Positions 1-10,727 of a DNA stretch of 64,000 bases are shown here, one piece after another. Source of the DNA: Nocardia cyriacigeorgica (GTDB taxonomy: Bacteria > Actinomycetota > Actinomycetes > Mycobacteriales > Mycobacteriaceae); NCBI RefSeq assembly GCF_029868385.1, contig NZ_JARWNX010000038.1:1-64000 (forward strand), given 5' to 3'. The position numbers were made by a program, and so were the translations under genes. Each line of letters opens with the position of its first letter. The first letter of the stretch is position 1. The notes beneath the pieces were generated by a model, which saw only the letters and a list, made by a program, of their open reading frames with translations, searched no databases and had not been told where the DNA came from.

Positions 1-45
1 CGCGGTGATGTAAGTCGCGATGACGTGAGTCGCGGTTGCGTAAAG
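1..45. repeat. Three degenerate 15-bp direct repeats at the window edge
   Basis: Three head-to-tail units of about 15 bp, each starting CGCG and containing a GT-rich core, occupy the first 45 bases (cgcggtgatgtaagt and two variants). The array may continue beyond the window edge. No gene overlaps it; its function is unknown. Confidence 0.45.
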
Positions 46-210
46 ACCCCCACCCCACCGAAACCGCACCGATACAACGGCTGGTCACACCTCAATTTTC
101 GAGCGAAGCGAGACCGAGCCCCAAAGTTCGCGGCCCGTCTCCGGGCGCCGCCGCCGCGGGGGCAACCGCACGCAAGGAGCGGCCACGGAGACGCGCGGCC
201 CCAAGGGGGC

Positions 211-273
211 CCGGCCCCCGCCCCCGCCCGCCACCCCCCTCCCGCGCCCCACCCCGCCCCCCCCCCCCGCCAC
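211..273 (-). other. G-rich tract on the minus strand, possible G-quadruplex
   Basis: The plus strand carries many C-runs here, including an uninterrupted run of 12 C, so the minus strand is a dense series of G-runs. It lies downstream of the minus-strand response regulator, where the transcript would be G-rich. The rest of 1-350 holds no convincing gene; the ORFs there encode low-complexity Pro/Arg or Gly/Arg strings. Confidence 0.5.
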
Positions 274-350
274 CGGACAGCCGAGACCCAACCGGCCCGC
301 GAACCGCGACGCCGCAGGCGGCGCAAATCAAACACAGCAACACAACACAA

Positions 351-992
351 TCAATCGATTCGCCTGCGGTGCGCCCAGCGCGTGAGGGCGTTCCGGTTGG
401 ACTGCTGAGTTTTGCGGAGCACATTGGAGGCGTGGGTTTCCACGGTTTTCACCGAGATGAACAGGGTTTCGGCGATCTCGCGGTAGGTGTAGCCGCGGGC
501 GAGCAGGCGTAGCACCTCGAGTTCACGCGGGGTCAGTGAATCCAGTTCCGGGTCCAGCGGTGGTTCCGGTGCCGGTGATTTCCCGGTGAACGAATCGAGC
601 ACGAAACCGGCGAGCCGCGGGCTGAACACGGCGTCACCGCCGGCGACCCGGCGGATGCCGTCGGCCAGTTCGGCGCCGGAGATGGTCTTGGTGACGTAGC
701 CGCGGGCACCGGCCCGGATCACCGCGATCACGTCTTCGGCGGCGTCGGACACGCTCAATGCCAGGCAGACCGGGCCGTCCTCGATTCCGGACAGCACCGC
801 GACACCGCCGCCGTCGGGCATGTGCACATCGAGCAGCACGACATCGGGGCGGGTCCTGTTGATACCGGCGACGGCCTCGGCGACTCCGCCCGCTTCGCCG
901 ACCACCTCCATATCGGCTTCCCGACCCAACTCCGCCCGCACCCCGGAACGGAATACGGCGTGATCGTCGACGAGAAAGACCTTCACCGCCAC
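351..992 (-). CDS. LuxR-family two-component response regulator
   Basis: This 213-residue protein has the NarL/LuxR architecture. The receiver domain (about 1-120) has the acidic pair D9/D10, phospho-acceptor D55 in VVLLDVHMP, and a conserved Lys in YVTKTISG. A GerE-type helix-turn-helix (about 145-205) contains LTPRELEVLRLLARGYTYRE. Translation starts at a GTG 5 nt after a GAGGAGAAG ribosome binding site. The gene lies just downstream, on the same strand, of the PspC-domain histidine kinase, its evident partner. By family analogy the pair senses cell-envelope stress or an envelope-active compound; the actual signal cannot be read from sequence. Confidence 0.93.
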   Translation of the reverse strand: MAVKVFLVDDHAVFRSGVRAELGREADMEVVGEAGGVAEAVAGINRTRPDVVLLDVHMPDGGGVAVLSGIEDGPVCLALSVSDAAEDVIAVIRAGARGYVTKTISGAELADGIRRVAGGDAVFSPRLAGFVLDSFTGKSPAPEPPLDPELDSLTPRELEVLRLLARGYTYREIAETLFISVKTVETHASNVLRKTQQSNRNALTRWAHRRRID

Positions 993-1149
993 CTACTTCT
1001 CCTCACCGGACAGCCCTATCCGCCGTCGCCACTGCGTCCCGGTTGCCCGGAACAGTTCCATCGGTACCACAACGGCCACCCACCGGCCGGATCGGGCGTC
1101 GGCGCCGATCGGCTCGAACAATGTGCGCGATCGACCGGTCGCCGCATCG

Positions 1150-2685
1150 TCACTGTGTGCCGTGCTCGTCTCGTTTGCCTCGGCCGTACCGGATTCCGGT
1201 TCCGACCGGTTCGGCGGTATGAGAATTCGTCTCGTGCGCCTGGCCCGTCGAGATTTGGCCTCGGCCGTTCGAGGGTGGGCCGAACGACGTCACCGCCATC
1301 GACGCACCAGACGCCGGGCCGTCTCGCTGCGCGGTCTCCGCCTCCGCACCGACGCCACCCGGATCTGCGGTCGCATCCGAACCGCGCACGCCCTCGGCGG
1401 AGTCCTCGCCCGCATCTGCCTCCGCTTCGGCCTCGGCACCGGAGTCGGTGCGCGGCATGATGATCCGCACTTCGGTACCGCGCCCAGGGCTGGATACGAT
1501 CTCCACCTGTCCGCCGCGCCGTTCCACCCGCCCGCGAATGGATTTCGCCAAGCCCTGACGGTCCGCCGGCACCGCGTCGACGTCGAATCCCACGCCGCGA
1601 TCGCGCACGAAAACACTCACCTGATGCGGTTCGGTCTCGGCGAACAGGTCGATGCCGGGGACGTCGGCGTGTTTGGCCGCGTTGACCAGTGCCTCCCGGC
1701 TGGCGCCGAGAAGTGCGGTGAAATGTTCCTTCGGCAGGCCGGATCCGGTGTCGGCGATATCCATCGAGACATCACCGACGGTCACCGGCGTGACCTTCAC
1801 CCCGTGCTGATCCTCCACCTCACCGGCGATGGTGCGCAGTGCGGCGGCGAGGCTGGACTGTGCGGGTGCGGAATCCTCGAACAACCATTTGCGTAGTTCG
1901 CGTTCCTGGCTGCGGGCCAACCGGACCACCTCGTGCGGGTCCTCGGCCTGACGTTGGATGAGCGCCAGCGTCTGCAATACCGAATCGTGCAGATGCGAGG
2001 CGATCTCCTCGCGTTCCTCGTTGCGGATGCGGGCGGCGCGTTCGGCGTTCAGCGCTCGCATCATCCGCAGCCACAGCGGCACCGACAGCAGCCCTGCGCC
2101 CAGCAGTGTGACCGCCACCGCCAGCAATGCCGAACCGAGCGAACCGATATCGATGCGGGCGAGCACCACCACCGCGAGCCCGGCCACGATCAACGTGATA
2201 CCGGCGACGATGCGCGACCAGGTGACCATCGTCGGCTTCGCGGGCAGTCCGAGCAGCGACCGTGGGCCGTCGGCATCGTATTCGCGCCACACCAGCGCCG
2301 CACCGACGGCCACCGCGATCAACGGCACGATGATCCGGGCGGCGGTTCCGCTGAACAGCGCCGACATGGCGATCGACAACCCGAATCCGAGCAGCGCCAG
2401 CCCGATCGCCTGCCGCCGCTCCTGCCCCGATGGACGCAGATCGTCGGCGCCGCCGGGTGTGAAGATCCACAGCATCGCGTAGGCGACGATCCCCGCACCC
2501 GCGAGCGCGGACAGCAGGACGAACGCTATGCGCACCTTGAAGACGTCGACTCCGAGATGATCGGCGATCCCGCCCGCGACCCCGCCGACGATCCGTCCGC
2601 CCGAACGGCGCACCAGCCGTCCCTTCGCCGCCACGGGTGCGGCATCGAACCCACGCGCATCGAGCGCCGGAACAGACGGATACAT
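1150..2685 (-). CDS. PspC-domain sensor histidine kinase
   Basis: A PspC domain (about 25-80, LVRRSGGRIVGGVAGGIADH) is followed by several membrane segments up to about residue 205. Next come a HisKA_3-type dimerisation helix with H233 in SHLHDSVLQ and a HATPase domain with the N-box REALVNAAKHA and G-box RDRGVGFD. The start was set at the ATG giving MYPSVPALD rather than 48 nt upstream. The last roughly 100 residues are an acidic Ala/Glu-rich, then Ser/Gly-rich tail unlike a kinase domain. The response regulator gene follows after 157 nt, and a second PspC gene is divergent. Role inferred: envelope-stress sensing through the PspC/membrane module with phosphotransfer to the LuxR regulator. 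Confidence 0.9.
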   Translation of the reverse strand: MYPSVPALDARGFDAAPVAAKGRLVRRSGGRIVGGVAGGIADHLGVDVFKVRIAFVLLSALAGAGIVAYAMLWIFTPGGADDLRPSGQERRQAIGLALLGFGLSIAMSALFSGTAARIIVPLIAVAVGAALVWREYDADGPRSLLGLPAKPTMVTWSRIVAGITLIVAGLAVVVLARIDIGSLGSALLAVAVTLLGAGLLSVPLWLRMMRALNAERAARIRNEEREEIASHLHDSVLQTLALIQRQAEDPHEVVRLARSQERELRKWLFEDSAPAQSSLAAALRTIAGEVEDQHGVKVTPVTVGDVSMDIADTGSGLPKEHFTALLGASREALVNAAKHADVPGIDLFAETEPHQVSVFVRDRGVGFDVDAVPADRQGLAKSIRGRVERRGGQVEIVSSPGRGTEVRIIMPRTDSGAEAEAEADAGEDSAEGVRGSDATADPGGVGAEAETAQRDGPASGASMAVTSFGPPSNGRGQISTGQAHETNSHTAEPVGTGIRYGRGKRDEHGTQ

Positions 2686-2916
2686 ACTTCCGATAGTGGC
2701 ACGCCCGGCCGACACCCAGCCATCGGGAAACACCCTGAGTTACACCCGTCGACCAGCGCCGCAAGGTTGACCGCGGTGATCTCGGCGCAGGGAATCGCGG
2801 CATATGCGGGCCGAGTGGTCGCTGAAACCGGATCGCGGCCCGTCCATGCGGTTCAGGAGGTTTTTCAGGGTGAACCCCGATGCGGGTGGTGCCCGTCTGG
2901 GCCGACGATGGATGGC

Positions 2917-4641
2917 ATGACTAGGACGAGCTTCGGCGATCAGCTTCAGCACATGTGGCGGACCCGCCCGGTTCGGTTGCCGCGGCGCGGACCGATCGCG
3001 GGGGTCGCGGCCGGGTTCGGCAGGCGATACAACGTCGATCCGGTGCTGATCCGGGTGGCATTCGTGGTGTCGACGATCTTCGGCGGCACCGGGATCGTGC
3101 TCTATCTGCTGGCCTGGCTGCTGTGCAGCGCGGACGGCGACGAGACCTCGGCGGCCGAATCGCTGATCGGCAAGGGCCACAGCTCGCAGTCGCAGACCAA
3201 GACGATCGTGCTGGTCGTTGCGCTGGCCATCGCGGTGAGCGCGGTGGGGCCGATCGGAGTCGGGCTCGGCGGATCGGGTGTGATCGGGCTGGCCTTCATG
3301 CTGGCGGGCTGGTGGATGCTGTACATGCGCACACCGGAACCGCCGACACCGGGATACGGCGAGGTGGACGGCATCACCGGAACCGGGTATCCGGGCACCG
3401 CGTTCCCGCAGGCCACGGCACCGCTGTGGACCGGTCAGGACACCTTCGAGTCCCCCAGCTACGGCCCGTACACGCCGTATACGAAACTGCCCGAGCAGTA
3501 CATCCCGGATCTCGACAAGGGTGCGCGCGGTGCATCCCCGCAGGCCGCGGCACCGTCGGCGGACTCGTCAGCAACCGACGCACCGGCCGGTCCCCTGGCG
3601 GCACAGTCCGATCAGCACAGCACCGAGGTGCTGGAGAACGACCGCCCGACCGAAGTCCTGGCGGACACCCGGACCACCGAGGTTCTCGGCGCGAGCGGCA
3701 CCGACAGCGCGACTTCCTCGGGCGAGCCGCACGGCGACGCCACCGGTCCGGGCGCCGAAGTCACCGGCGCATCAGGCAACGACCGCCCCGCTGATTCGGC
3801 GCCGACCGATATCCTGCGCGCCGATCCCCAAGTCTCGGATCCACCAGCGACACCCGGCACGGACACACCGAAGCCAGGCACCCCGTCCACCGCAACCGCG
3901 AAACCACAGCTCTCCAAGGCCCTGAACCCGGCAACGCCGCGCACTCTCGGCAGCGGCCCGCTGGCCCCGAGCCCGACGCCGCCCTCCTGGGATCCGCTCG
4001 GAGTGGCGCCGCTGGCCTGGGACCTTCCCGAACCGGCACCCGCGCAGACCGTGGTCGTGCCCGAACCGAAGAAGCCGCGCTCCCGGCTGACCCCGGTGGT
4101 GCTCGGGCTGGCCATTCTGGCGGCGGCGGGCGCGGGTGCGCTGGCCGCGGCCGGTATGGATTGGATGACGCCGGGCCGGATCGCCGCGGTGGCGCTCGGT
4201 GTGGTCGGGCTCGGCCTGATCCTCGGCGCCTTCCTGCGACGCGGCTACGGGCTGCTGGTGGTGACCGCGCCGCTGGCCGGATTCGTACTGCTGGCCACGA
4301 TGATCGGACCGGTCGATTTCAGCGGCGCCACCATGGGTGAGCGGGTCTGGACTCCGGCGGCGGTCGGTGATCTGAAACCGGAATACAGTGTCACGATGGG
4401 TTCGGGCACGCTGGATCTGCGCGAACTCGGGCTCACCGAGAACCGCAGCGTCGATGTGTCGGTGCAGATGGGTGAGGCGATCGTGCTGGTACCGGAGAAT
4501 ATGAACGTCCGCGCCGAATGCTCGGTGCGAATGGGCGAGGCCCAATGCCCCGAAGGCCTCATCGGGCCCGGCGGCGATGCGCCGGTGCTCGATCTGAACA
4601 TCGATGTCCGAGCGGGAAGCGCGGAGGTGCGTCGTGGCTGA
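2917..4641 (+). CDS. PspC / LiaF-like multi-domain membrane protein
   Basis: About 574 residues. An N-terminal PspC domain (about 20-75, RLPRRGPIAGVAAGFGRRYN) is followed by membrane segments and a long Pro/Ser/Thr-rich linker. The linker contains three TEVL motifs at 9-residue spacing. Two more membrane segments and a C-terminal LiaF-like beta domain (PEYSVTMGSGTLDLRELG) follow. It is divergent from the PspC histidine kinase, so the two probably share a regulatory region and act together in envelope-stress sensing. ATG 2917 is chosen because it immediately precedes the PspC domain; ATG 2908 is also in frame and no strong ribosome binding site discriminates. LiaF-like domains modulate LiaRS-type kinases in other bacteria; a similar role here is inference. 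Confidence 0.85.
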   Translation: MTRTSFGDQLQHMWRTRPVRLPRRGPIAGVAAGFGRRYNVDPVLIRVAFVVSTIFGGTGIVLYLLAWLLCSADGDETSAAESLIGKGHSSQSQTKTIVLVVALAIAVSAVGPIGVGLGGSGVIGLAFMLAGWWMLYMRTPEPPTPGYGEVDGITGTGYPGTAFPQATAPLWTGQDTFESPSYGPYTPYTKLPEQYIPDLDKGARGASPQAAAPSADSSATDAPAGPLAAQSDQHSTEVLENDRPTEVLADTRTTEVLGASGTDSATSSGEPHGDATGPGAEVTGASGNDRPADSAPTDILRADPQVSDPPATPGTDTPKPGTPSTATAKPQLSKALNPATPRTLGSGPLAPSPTPPSWDPLGVAPLAWDLPEPAPAQTVVVPEPKKPRSRLTPVVLGLAILAAAGAGALAAAGMDWMTPGRIAAVALGVVGLGLILGAFLRRGYGLLVVTAPLAGFVLLATMIGPVDFSGATMGERVWTPAAVGDLKPEYSVTMGSGTLDLRELGLTENRSVDVSVQMGEAIVLVPENMNVRAECSVRMGEAQCPEGLIGPGGDAPVLDLNIDVRAGSAEVRRG

Positions 4642-4852
4642 CACCTACACCGACAACAAGAACGGCACCCGCCGCGGCCCGTCGTTCTCCCTGCTCATCG
4701 TGGGGCTGCTGGCCCTCGCGCTGAGCGTATGGGCCCTGCTCGGGCCGGTGTCCTGGCCCGCGACCGATCTCATCTCGGTGGGCTGGATCGTGGTGGTCGC
4801 GGCCATCGTCGTCGGGCTACTGCTCGTGCTCTCCCCACGTAAACGCCGGTAG
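4634..4852 (+). CDS. Small two-helix membrane protein
   Basis: A 72-residue protein starting at a GTG that overlaps the stop of the PspC gene by 8 nt, with GGAGG about 7 nt upstream. A hydrophilic N-terminus (ADTYTDNKNGTRRGPS) is followed by two hydrophobic helices and a basic tail (SPRKRR). The overlap implies translational coupling with the PspC protein. I do not recognise a named family. It ends 9 bp from the convergent guaA stop. Confidence 0.8.
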   Translation: MADTYTDNKNGTRRGPSFSLLIVGLLALALSVWALLGPVSWPATDLISVGWIVVVAAIVVGLLLVLSPRKRR

Positions 4853-4860
4853 GGCCGGGA

Positions 4861-6435
4861 TCACTCCCACTCGATGGTGCCCGGCGGCTTGCTCGTCACA
4901 TCCAGCACCACCCGGTTGACCTCGGCCACCTCATTGGTGATCCGGGTGGAGATGCGCTCGAGCACCTCATAGGGCAGGCGGGTCCAGTCGGCGGTCATGG
5001 CGTCCTCGCTGGACACCGGGCGCAGCACGATCGGATGACCGTAGGTGCGGCCGTCGCCCTGTACGCCGACGCTGCGGACATCGGCCAGCAGCACCACCGG
5101 GCACTGCCAGATCTGACGATCCAACCCGGCCGCGGTGAGTTCCTCACGGGCGATGGCGTCGGCCTGACGCAGTGTGCGCAGCCGGTCCTCGGTCACCTCG
5201 CCGACGATGCGGATGGCAAGGCCCGGACCGGGGAACGGCTGCCGGGAGATGATCTCCTCGGGCAGGCCGAGTTCGCGGCCGACCGCGCGGACCTCATCCT
5301 TGAACAGCAGCCGCAGCGGCTCGACCAGCTCGAATTCCAGATCCTCCGGCAGGCCGCCGACATTGTGATGCGATTTGATATTGGCCGTGCCGGTGCCACC
5401 ACCGGACTCGACCACATCGGGGTACAGCGTGCCCTGCACCAGGAATTCGACCTCGGGCACCACACCGTCGGCGCTGCTGTGCGCACCGACGACTTCGGAT
5501 ACCGCGTCCTCGAAGGACCGGATGAACTCCCGCCCGATGATCTTGCGCTTTTCCTCCGGGTCGGTGACGCCCTTCAGCTCGCCGAGGAACTGATCCACCG
5601 CGTCGACGGTGACCAGCCTGGCACCAGTCGCGGCGACGAAATCCTGCTGCACCTGCTCACGCTCACCCGAGCGCAACAGTCCGTGGTCGACGAAAACACA
5701 GGTCAGCCGGTCGCCGATGGCGCGCTGCACCAGCGCACCCGCTACCGCGCTGTCCACACCGCCCGACAGCCCGCAGATGGCGTGCGCATCGCCGACCTGT
5801 TCACGCACTCGCTCGATCAGCGATTCGGCGATATTGGCCGGTGTCCAGGTGGATGGAATACCGGCGATCTCGTGCAGGAAGCGGCTGAGCACCTGCTGGC
5901 CGTGCGGGGAGTGCAGCACCTCAGGGTGGTACTGCACACCGGCAAGACGGCGGGCCGGGTCCTCGAACGCGGCGACCGGCGCCCCCGCGGTGGTGCCGGT
6001 GACCTCGAAACCGGCGGGAGCGTCGGTGACGGCGTCACCGTGGCTCATCCACACCGGCTGAATGGTCGGCAGACCGCCGTGCAGCACACCACCGTCGATA
6101 TTGAGTTCGGTCCGGCCGTACTCGCGGGTGCCGGTGTGGGCCACCGTGCCGCCGAGCGCCTGCGCCATCGCCTGGAAGCCGTAGCAGATGCCGAACACCG
6201 GCAGCCCGAGGTCGAACAGCCGCGCGTCCAGCTGCGGCGCGCCGTCGGCGTACACGCTCGACGGTCCGCCCGACAGGATGACGGCCAGCGGCTGCCGTTC
6301 GGCGATCTCCTCGACCGAGACCGTATGCGGGATCACCTCGGAGTAGACACTCGCTTCGCGGACTCGACGGGCGATCAGCTGCGCGTACTGCGCACCGAAG
6401 TCGACGACGAGGACGGGTCTCTGCGAATCTGCCAC
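4861..6435 (-). CDS. guaA: GMP synthase (glutamine-hydrolysing)
   Basis: GuaA makes GMP from XMP, glutamine and ATP. All parts are visible in 524 residues, the usual length. The class I glutamine amidotransferase domain has nucleophile Cys in [10 protein letters not shown] and the HPEV motif. The ATP pyrophosphatase domain has the PP-loop GLSGGVDSA. The C-terminal dimerisation domain ends KPPGTIEWE. The start is a GTG ([13 protein letters not shown] follows) without an obvious ribosome binding site. With guaB2 and guaB3 nearby, this window holds the IMP-to-GMP branch of purine synthesis, as in mycobacteria. Expected cytosolic. Confidence 0.98.
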   Translation of the reverse strand: MADSQRPVLVVDFGAQYAQLIARRVREASVYSEVIPHTVSVEEIAERQPLAVILSGGPSSVYADGAPQLDARLFDLGLPVFGICYGFQAMAQALGGTVAHTGTREYGRTELNIDGGVLHGGLPTIQPVWMSHGDAVTDAPAGFEVTGTTAGAPVAAFEDPARRLAGVQYHPEVLHSPHGQQVLSRFLHEIAGIPSTWTPANIAESLIERVREQVGDAHAICGLSGGVDSAVAGALVQRAIGDRLTCVFVDHGLLRSGEREQVQQDFVAATGARLVTVDAVDQFLGELKGVTDPEEKRKIIGREFIRSFEDAVSEVVGAHSSADGVVPEVEFLVQGTLYPDVVESGGGTGTANIKSHHNVGGLPEDLEFELVEPLRLLFKDEVRAVGRELGLPEEIISRQPFPGPGLAIRIVGEVTEDRLRTLRQADAIAREELTAAGLDRQIWQCPVVLLADVRSVGVQGDGRTYGHPIVLRPVSSEDAMTADWTRLPYEVLERISTRITNEVAEVNRVVLDVTSKPPGTIEWE

Positions 6436-6534
6436 CCGAACAGTTTAGAGCTCGACCACCACCGCTCCGACCGCAGCCCGCACCGCGGGCGAATCGCCCG
6501 ACGCACCAACCGACGGCTGACTATCCTCGACCTC

Positions 6535-7341
6535 GTGCCATTCGCCCGCGCGATCGATGCCGACATCCACTACGAGGACACCGGAGGCAACGGCCCGCTG
6601 GTTCTGCTGGCGCACGAATTCTTCATGGACCGCACCATGTTCGCCGAACAGATGGACGCGCTGGCCCCCGAGTTCCGCATCGTCACCTGGGATGCGCGCG
6701 GGCACGGCCGCACCAGGGATCAGGGCCTGCCGTTCACCTACTGGACCGCCGCACGGGACGCGCTGACCGTGCTCGATCATCTCGGCGCCGAACGCGCCGT
6801 GGTCGGCGGCACCGCCCAGGGCGGGTTCACCGCATTGCGCACCGCGCTCATCGCACCCGAGCGGGTCTCGGCGTTGATCCTGATCAGCACCGAGGCCCAC
6901 GGGACGACGCCCGAACAGTCAACGGCCACACAGCGTTTCCTGGCCGAATGGTACGACGACGGATCCCGGCCGCGCGCGGTGCAACGCCTGGCGCACTGGC
7001 TCATCGGCGATCACGACCGGCACCGCAGGGTGTGGACCGAACGATGGCTCGCGCACGACCGGCACGGCATCGAGGTCGCCGCGGGCTGTCTACTGGGCCG
7101 GGATTCGGTCCTGGAGCGGCTCTCCGAGATCAGCTGTCCCGCCCTCGTCGTGCACGCCAGCCACAGCGGTATCGCCCGTGAGCGTGGAAAGCTGCTCGCC
7201 GAGTCGATTCCCGGTTCGACCTTCGTCGAGATCGACGGCGCACGGCTTGCGGTGACGATGACCCATCCGGATCCGGTCAATCATGCGATCCGGCAGTTCC
7301 TGCGCGGCCGTGCGGTCAACACGGCCACCAGAGGACGCTGA
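6535..7341 (+). CDS. Alpha/beta hydrolase-fold protein lacking the catalytic triad
   Basis: A 268-residue protein from GTG 6535. The fold is clear: oxyanion-region LLAHEFFMDRTMF, strand-turn VTWDARGHGRT, cap, and a C-terminal PALVV strand. The nucleophile elbow reads VVGGTAQGGF, placing Ala where the Ser of G-x-S-x-G belongs. The position usually occupied by the acid Asp reads HASHSG, and the usual catalytic-His site GAGH reads GARL. All three catalytic positions therefore appear substituted, suggesting a non-hydrolytic paralogue used for binding, or a decaying gene. The frame is intact and typical of the genome. It is divergent from guaA and convergent with guaB3. I cannot assign a ligand. 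Confidence 0.8.
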   Translation: MPFARAIDADIHYEDTGGNGPLVLLAHEFFMDRTMFAEQMDALAPEFRIVTWDARGHGRTRDQGLPFTYWTAARDALTVLDHLGAERAVVGGTAQGGFTALRTALIAPERVSALILISTEAHGTTPEQSTATQRFLAEWYDDGSRPRAVQRLAHWLIGDHDRHRRVWTERWLAHDRHGIEVAAGCLLGRDSVLERLSEISCPALVVHASHSGIARERGKLLAESIPGSTFVEIDGARLAVTMTHPDPVNHAIRQFLRGRAVNTATRGR

Positions 7342-7348
7342 GACGCGG

Positions 7349-8509
7349 TCAGGCGCGAACGCTGAGCCCGACCTTCTGGAACTCCTTCAGATCCGAATAC
7401 CCGGCCTTCGCCATCGAACGACGCAGCCCGCCGACGAGGTTGAGCGAACCGAACGGATCATCGGACGGGCCGAACAACACCCGCTCCAGGCTCGGCCGCA
7501 CGGAATCCTCGCCATCGCCACCCAGATCCCACGGATCATCCACATGCAGCAGCGAACCGCGCGGCACCGACGGATGCGCCGCCGCCGACGGCCAGTACCA
7601 GCCGCGTCCCGGCGCCTCGGCCGCCGTCGCCAACGGCACGCCGATCATGGCCGCGTCCGCGCCGCAGGCGATCGCCTTGGCCAGCTGACCGGAGGCCGCG
7701 ATATCGCCATCGGCGATGACATGCACGTAGCGGCCACCGGTTTCGTCCAGATAGTCGCGACGCGCAGCGGCGGCGTCAGCGATGGCGGTCGCCATCGGGA
7801 CACCGATACCGAGCACCTCACCGGTGGTGGTGGCGCCCGGATAGGAGCCGTATCCGACGATGACGCCCGCCGCACCGGTGCGCATCAGATGCAGTGCCGT
7901 CCGGTGATCGCTCACACCACCGGCCACCACCGGAACGTCCAGTTCGGCGATGAAGGTCTTGAGGTTCAGCGGCTCACCGTCGCCGACATGCTCGGCGGAA
8001 ATGATCGTGCCGTGCACCACCAGCAGGTCGATACCGGCCTGCACCAGCGCCGGAGTCAACGTCTGGGCGTTCTGCGGGCTCACCCGCACCGCGGTCGTCA
8101 CACCGGCGGCCCGCACCTGCGCCACCGCGGCGGCCAGCAGATCCGGCTGCATGGGCGCGGCGTGCAACTCCTGCAAGAACGCGATGGCCCGCTCGTAGCC
8201 GCCCTTGGCCACCAGTTCGAGCAGCTGATCGATCTTGGCCGACACATCCGCGTGCCGAGCCCACAGCCCCTCACCGTTGATGACACCGAGACCGCCGAGC
8301 CTGCCGAGTTCGATCGCGAACTCCGGCGACACCAGCGCATCGGTCGGATGAGTGAGGAACGGGATCTCGAACCGGTAGGCGTCCAGCTGCCACGCCAGCG
8401 ACACCTGCTTGGCCGAGCGGGTCCGACGCGAGGGCACGATATCGATATCGTCCAGCTCATAGGTACGCCGAGCCGTCCGGCCCATCCCGATCTCGACCAT
8501 GTCGCGCAC
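7349..8509 (-). CDS. guaB3: GuaB3-family IMP dehydrogenase-related protein
   Basis: This 386-residue TIM-barrel protein belongs to the GuaB3 branch (MRDMVEIGMGRTARRTYELD at the N-terminus). It lacks the CBS pair of true IMPDH. The active-site loop that reads GPGSICTT in GuaB2 reads VGYGSYPGATTT here, with no catalytic Cys at that place. It starts at GTG 8509 with AGGAG 6 nt upstream. It follows guaB2 on the same strand after a 440-nt gap, matching the Rv3411c-Rv3410c order in M. tuberculosis. Its biochemical role in actinobacteria is not settled; a purine-related oxidoreductase or regulatory role is inferred from family and context. Confidence 0.92.
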   Translation of the reverse strand: MRDMVEIGMGRTARRTYELDDIDIVPSRRTRSAKQVSLAWQLDAYRFEIPFLTHPTDALVSPEFAIELGRLGGLGVINGEGLWARHADVSAKIDQLLELVAKGGYERAIAFLQELHAAPMQPDLLAAAVAQVRAAGVTTAVRVSPQNAQTLTPALVQAGIDLLVVHGTIISAEHVGDGEPLNLKTFIAELDVPVVAGGVSDHRTALHLMRTGAAGVIVGYGSYPGATTTGEVLGIGVPMATAIADAAAARRDYLDETGGRYVHVIADGDIAASGQLAKAIACGADAAMIGVPLATAAEAPGRGWYWPSAAAHPSVPRGSLLHVDDPWDLGGDGEDSVRPSLERVLFGPSDDPFGSLNLVGGLRRSMAKAGYSDLKEFQKVGLSVRA

Positions 8510-8551
8510 TGCTAGCTCCTGTGTCTAATTGCGGTGCCTGCGGCACCGCGT

Positions 8552-8642
8552 GTTCGCGGCCCCCCTTTGGCTTGTGTTTACGCGACCGCTGCTTGCCTTC
8601 GGGGTACGCAGCGGCCGCGGAAACACAAGCCGGGCCGCGAAC
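8552..8642. repeat. Long imperfect palindrome between guaB2 and guaB3
   Basis: Arms 8552-8592 and 8608-8642 pair over about 35 bp, with a 6-nt bulge and two mismatches, around a 15-nt loop. The core words are GTTCGCGGCCC and GGCTTGTGTTT with their complements. It is preceded at about 8533 by a short GGTGC/GCACC hairpin that recurs at about 8740 (GGTGCTTACGGCACC). A further CGCGAC/GTCGCG hairpin lies near 8680-8700. The whole gap 8510-8949 is built from such palindromic words and has no convincing gene. It could be an intergenic repeat family (REP- or MITE-like), a terminator after guaB2, or both. Confidence 0.75.
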
Positions 8643-8949
8643 GGGGCTCCTCGAGGTCGCCCCTCCGATGTGGACCCGCGACGCTTCGATGTCGCGAGTT
8701 CGCGCCCGTTGGGACTCACCCAAGGGTTGAATTCTGTTTGTGGTGCTTACGGCACCGCTGCGCCGTCACCGATAACGAACGATACCCATCGCTGCCCGGC
8801 GGACGGTCGAGGGCATGCCGGCCGGGTTCGCATGCCGGACCGGGTCGGTCGCAGAGCCGATGGCCGCGGGGTCGGGTACCACCCGGAAGAACTGGATTCG
8901 GCGCACCGAGCCCGCGCCGAATCCATGCCGGTGGTGCCACGTGCTCCGG

Positions 8950-10620
<1,671 letters not shown>

Positions 10621-10727
10621 TCACCTATGGTATCTGTCCGGTGGAAGCCGCCTCGAGTGAGGCTGTTACCGAAACTGGCGGCGCGCATAGCTGGCGCAGA
10701 CCACCCTGTTCTGCGTACCGTGGGGAT

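Noticed and set aside
36..512. Plus-strand ORF of 158 codons and its neighbours at the window start
   Set aside because: Low-complexity Pro/Arg translation over a C-rich tract, overlapping the well-supported response regulator on the other strand.
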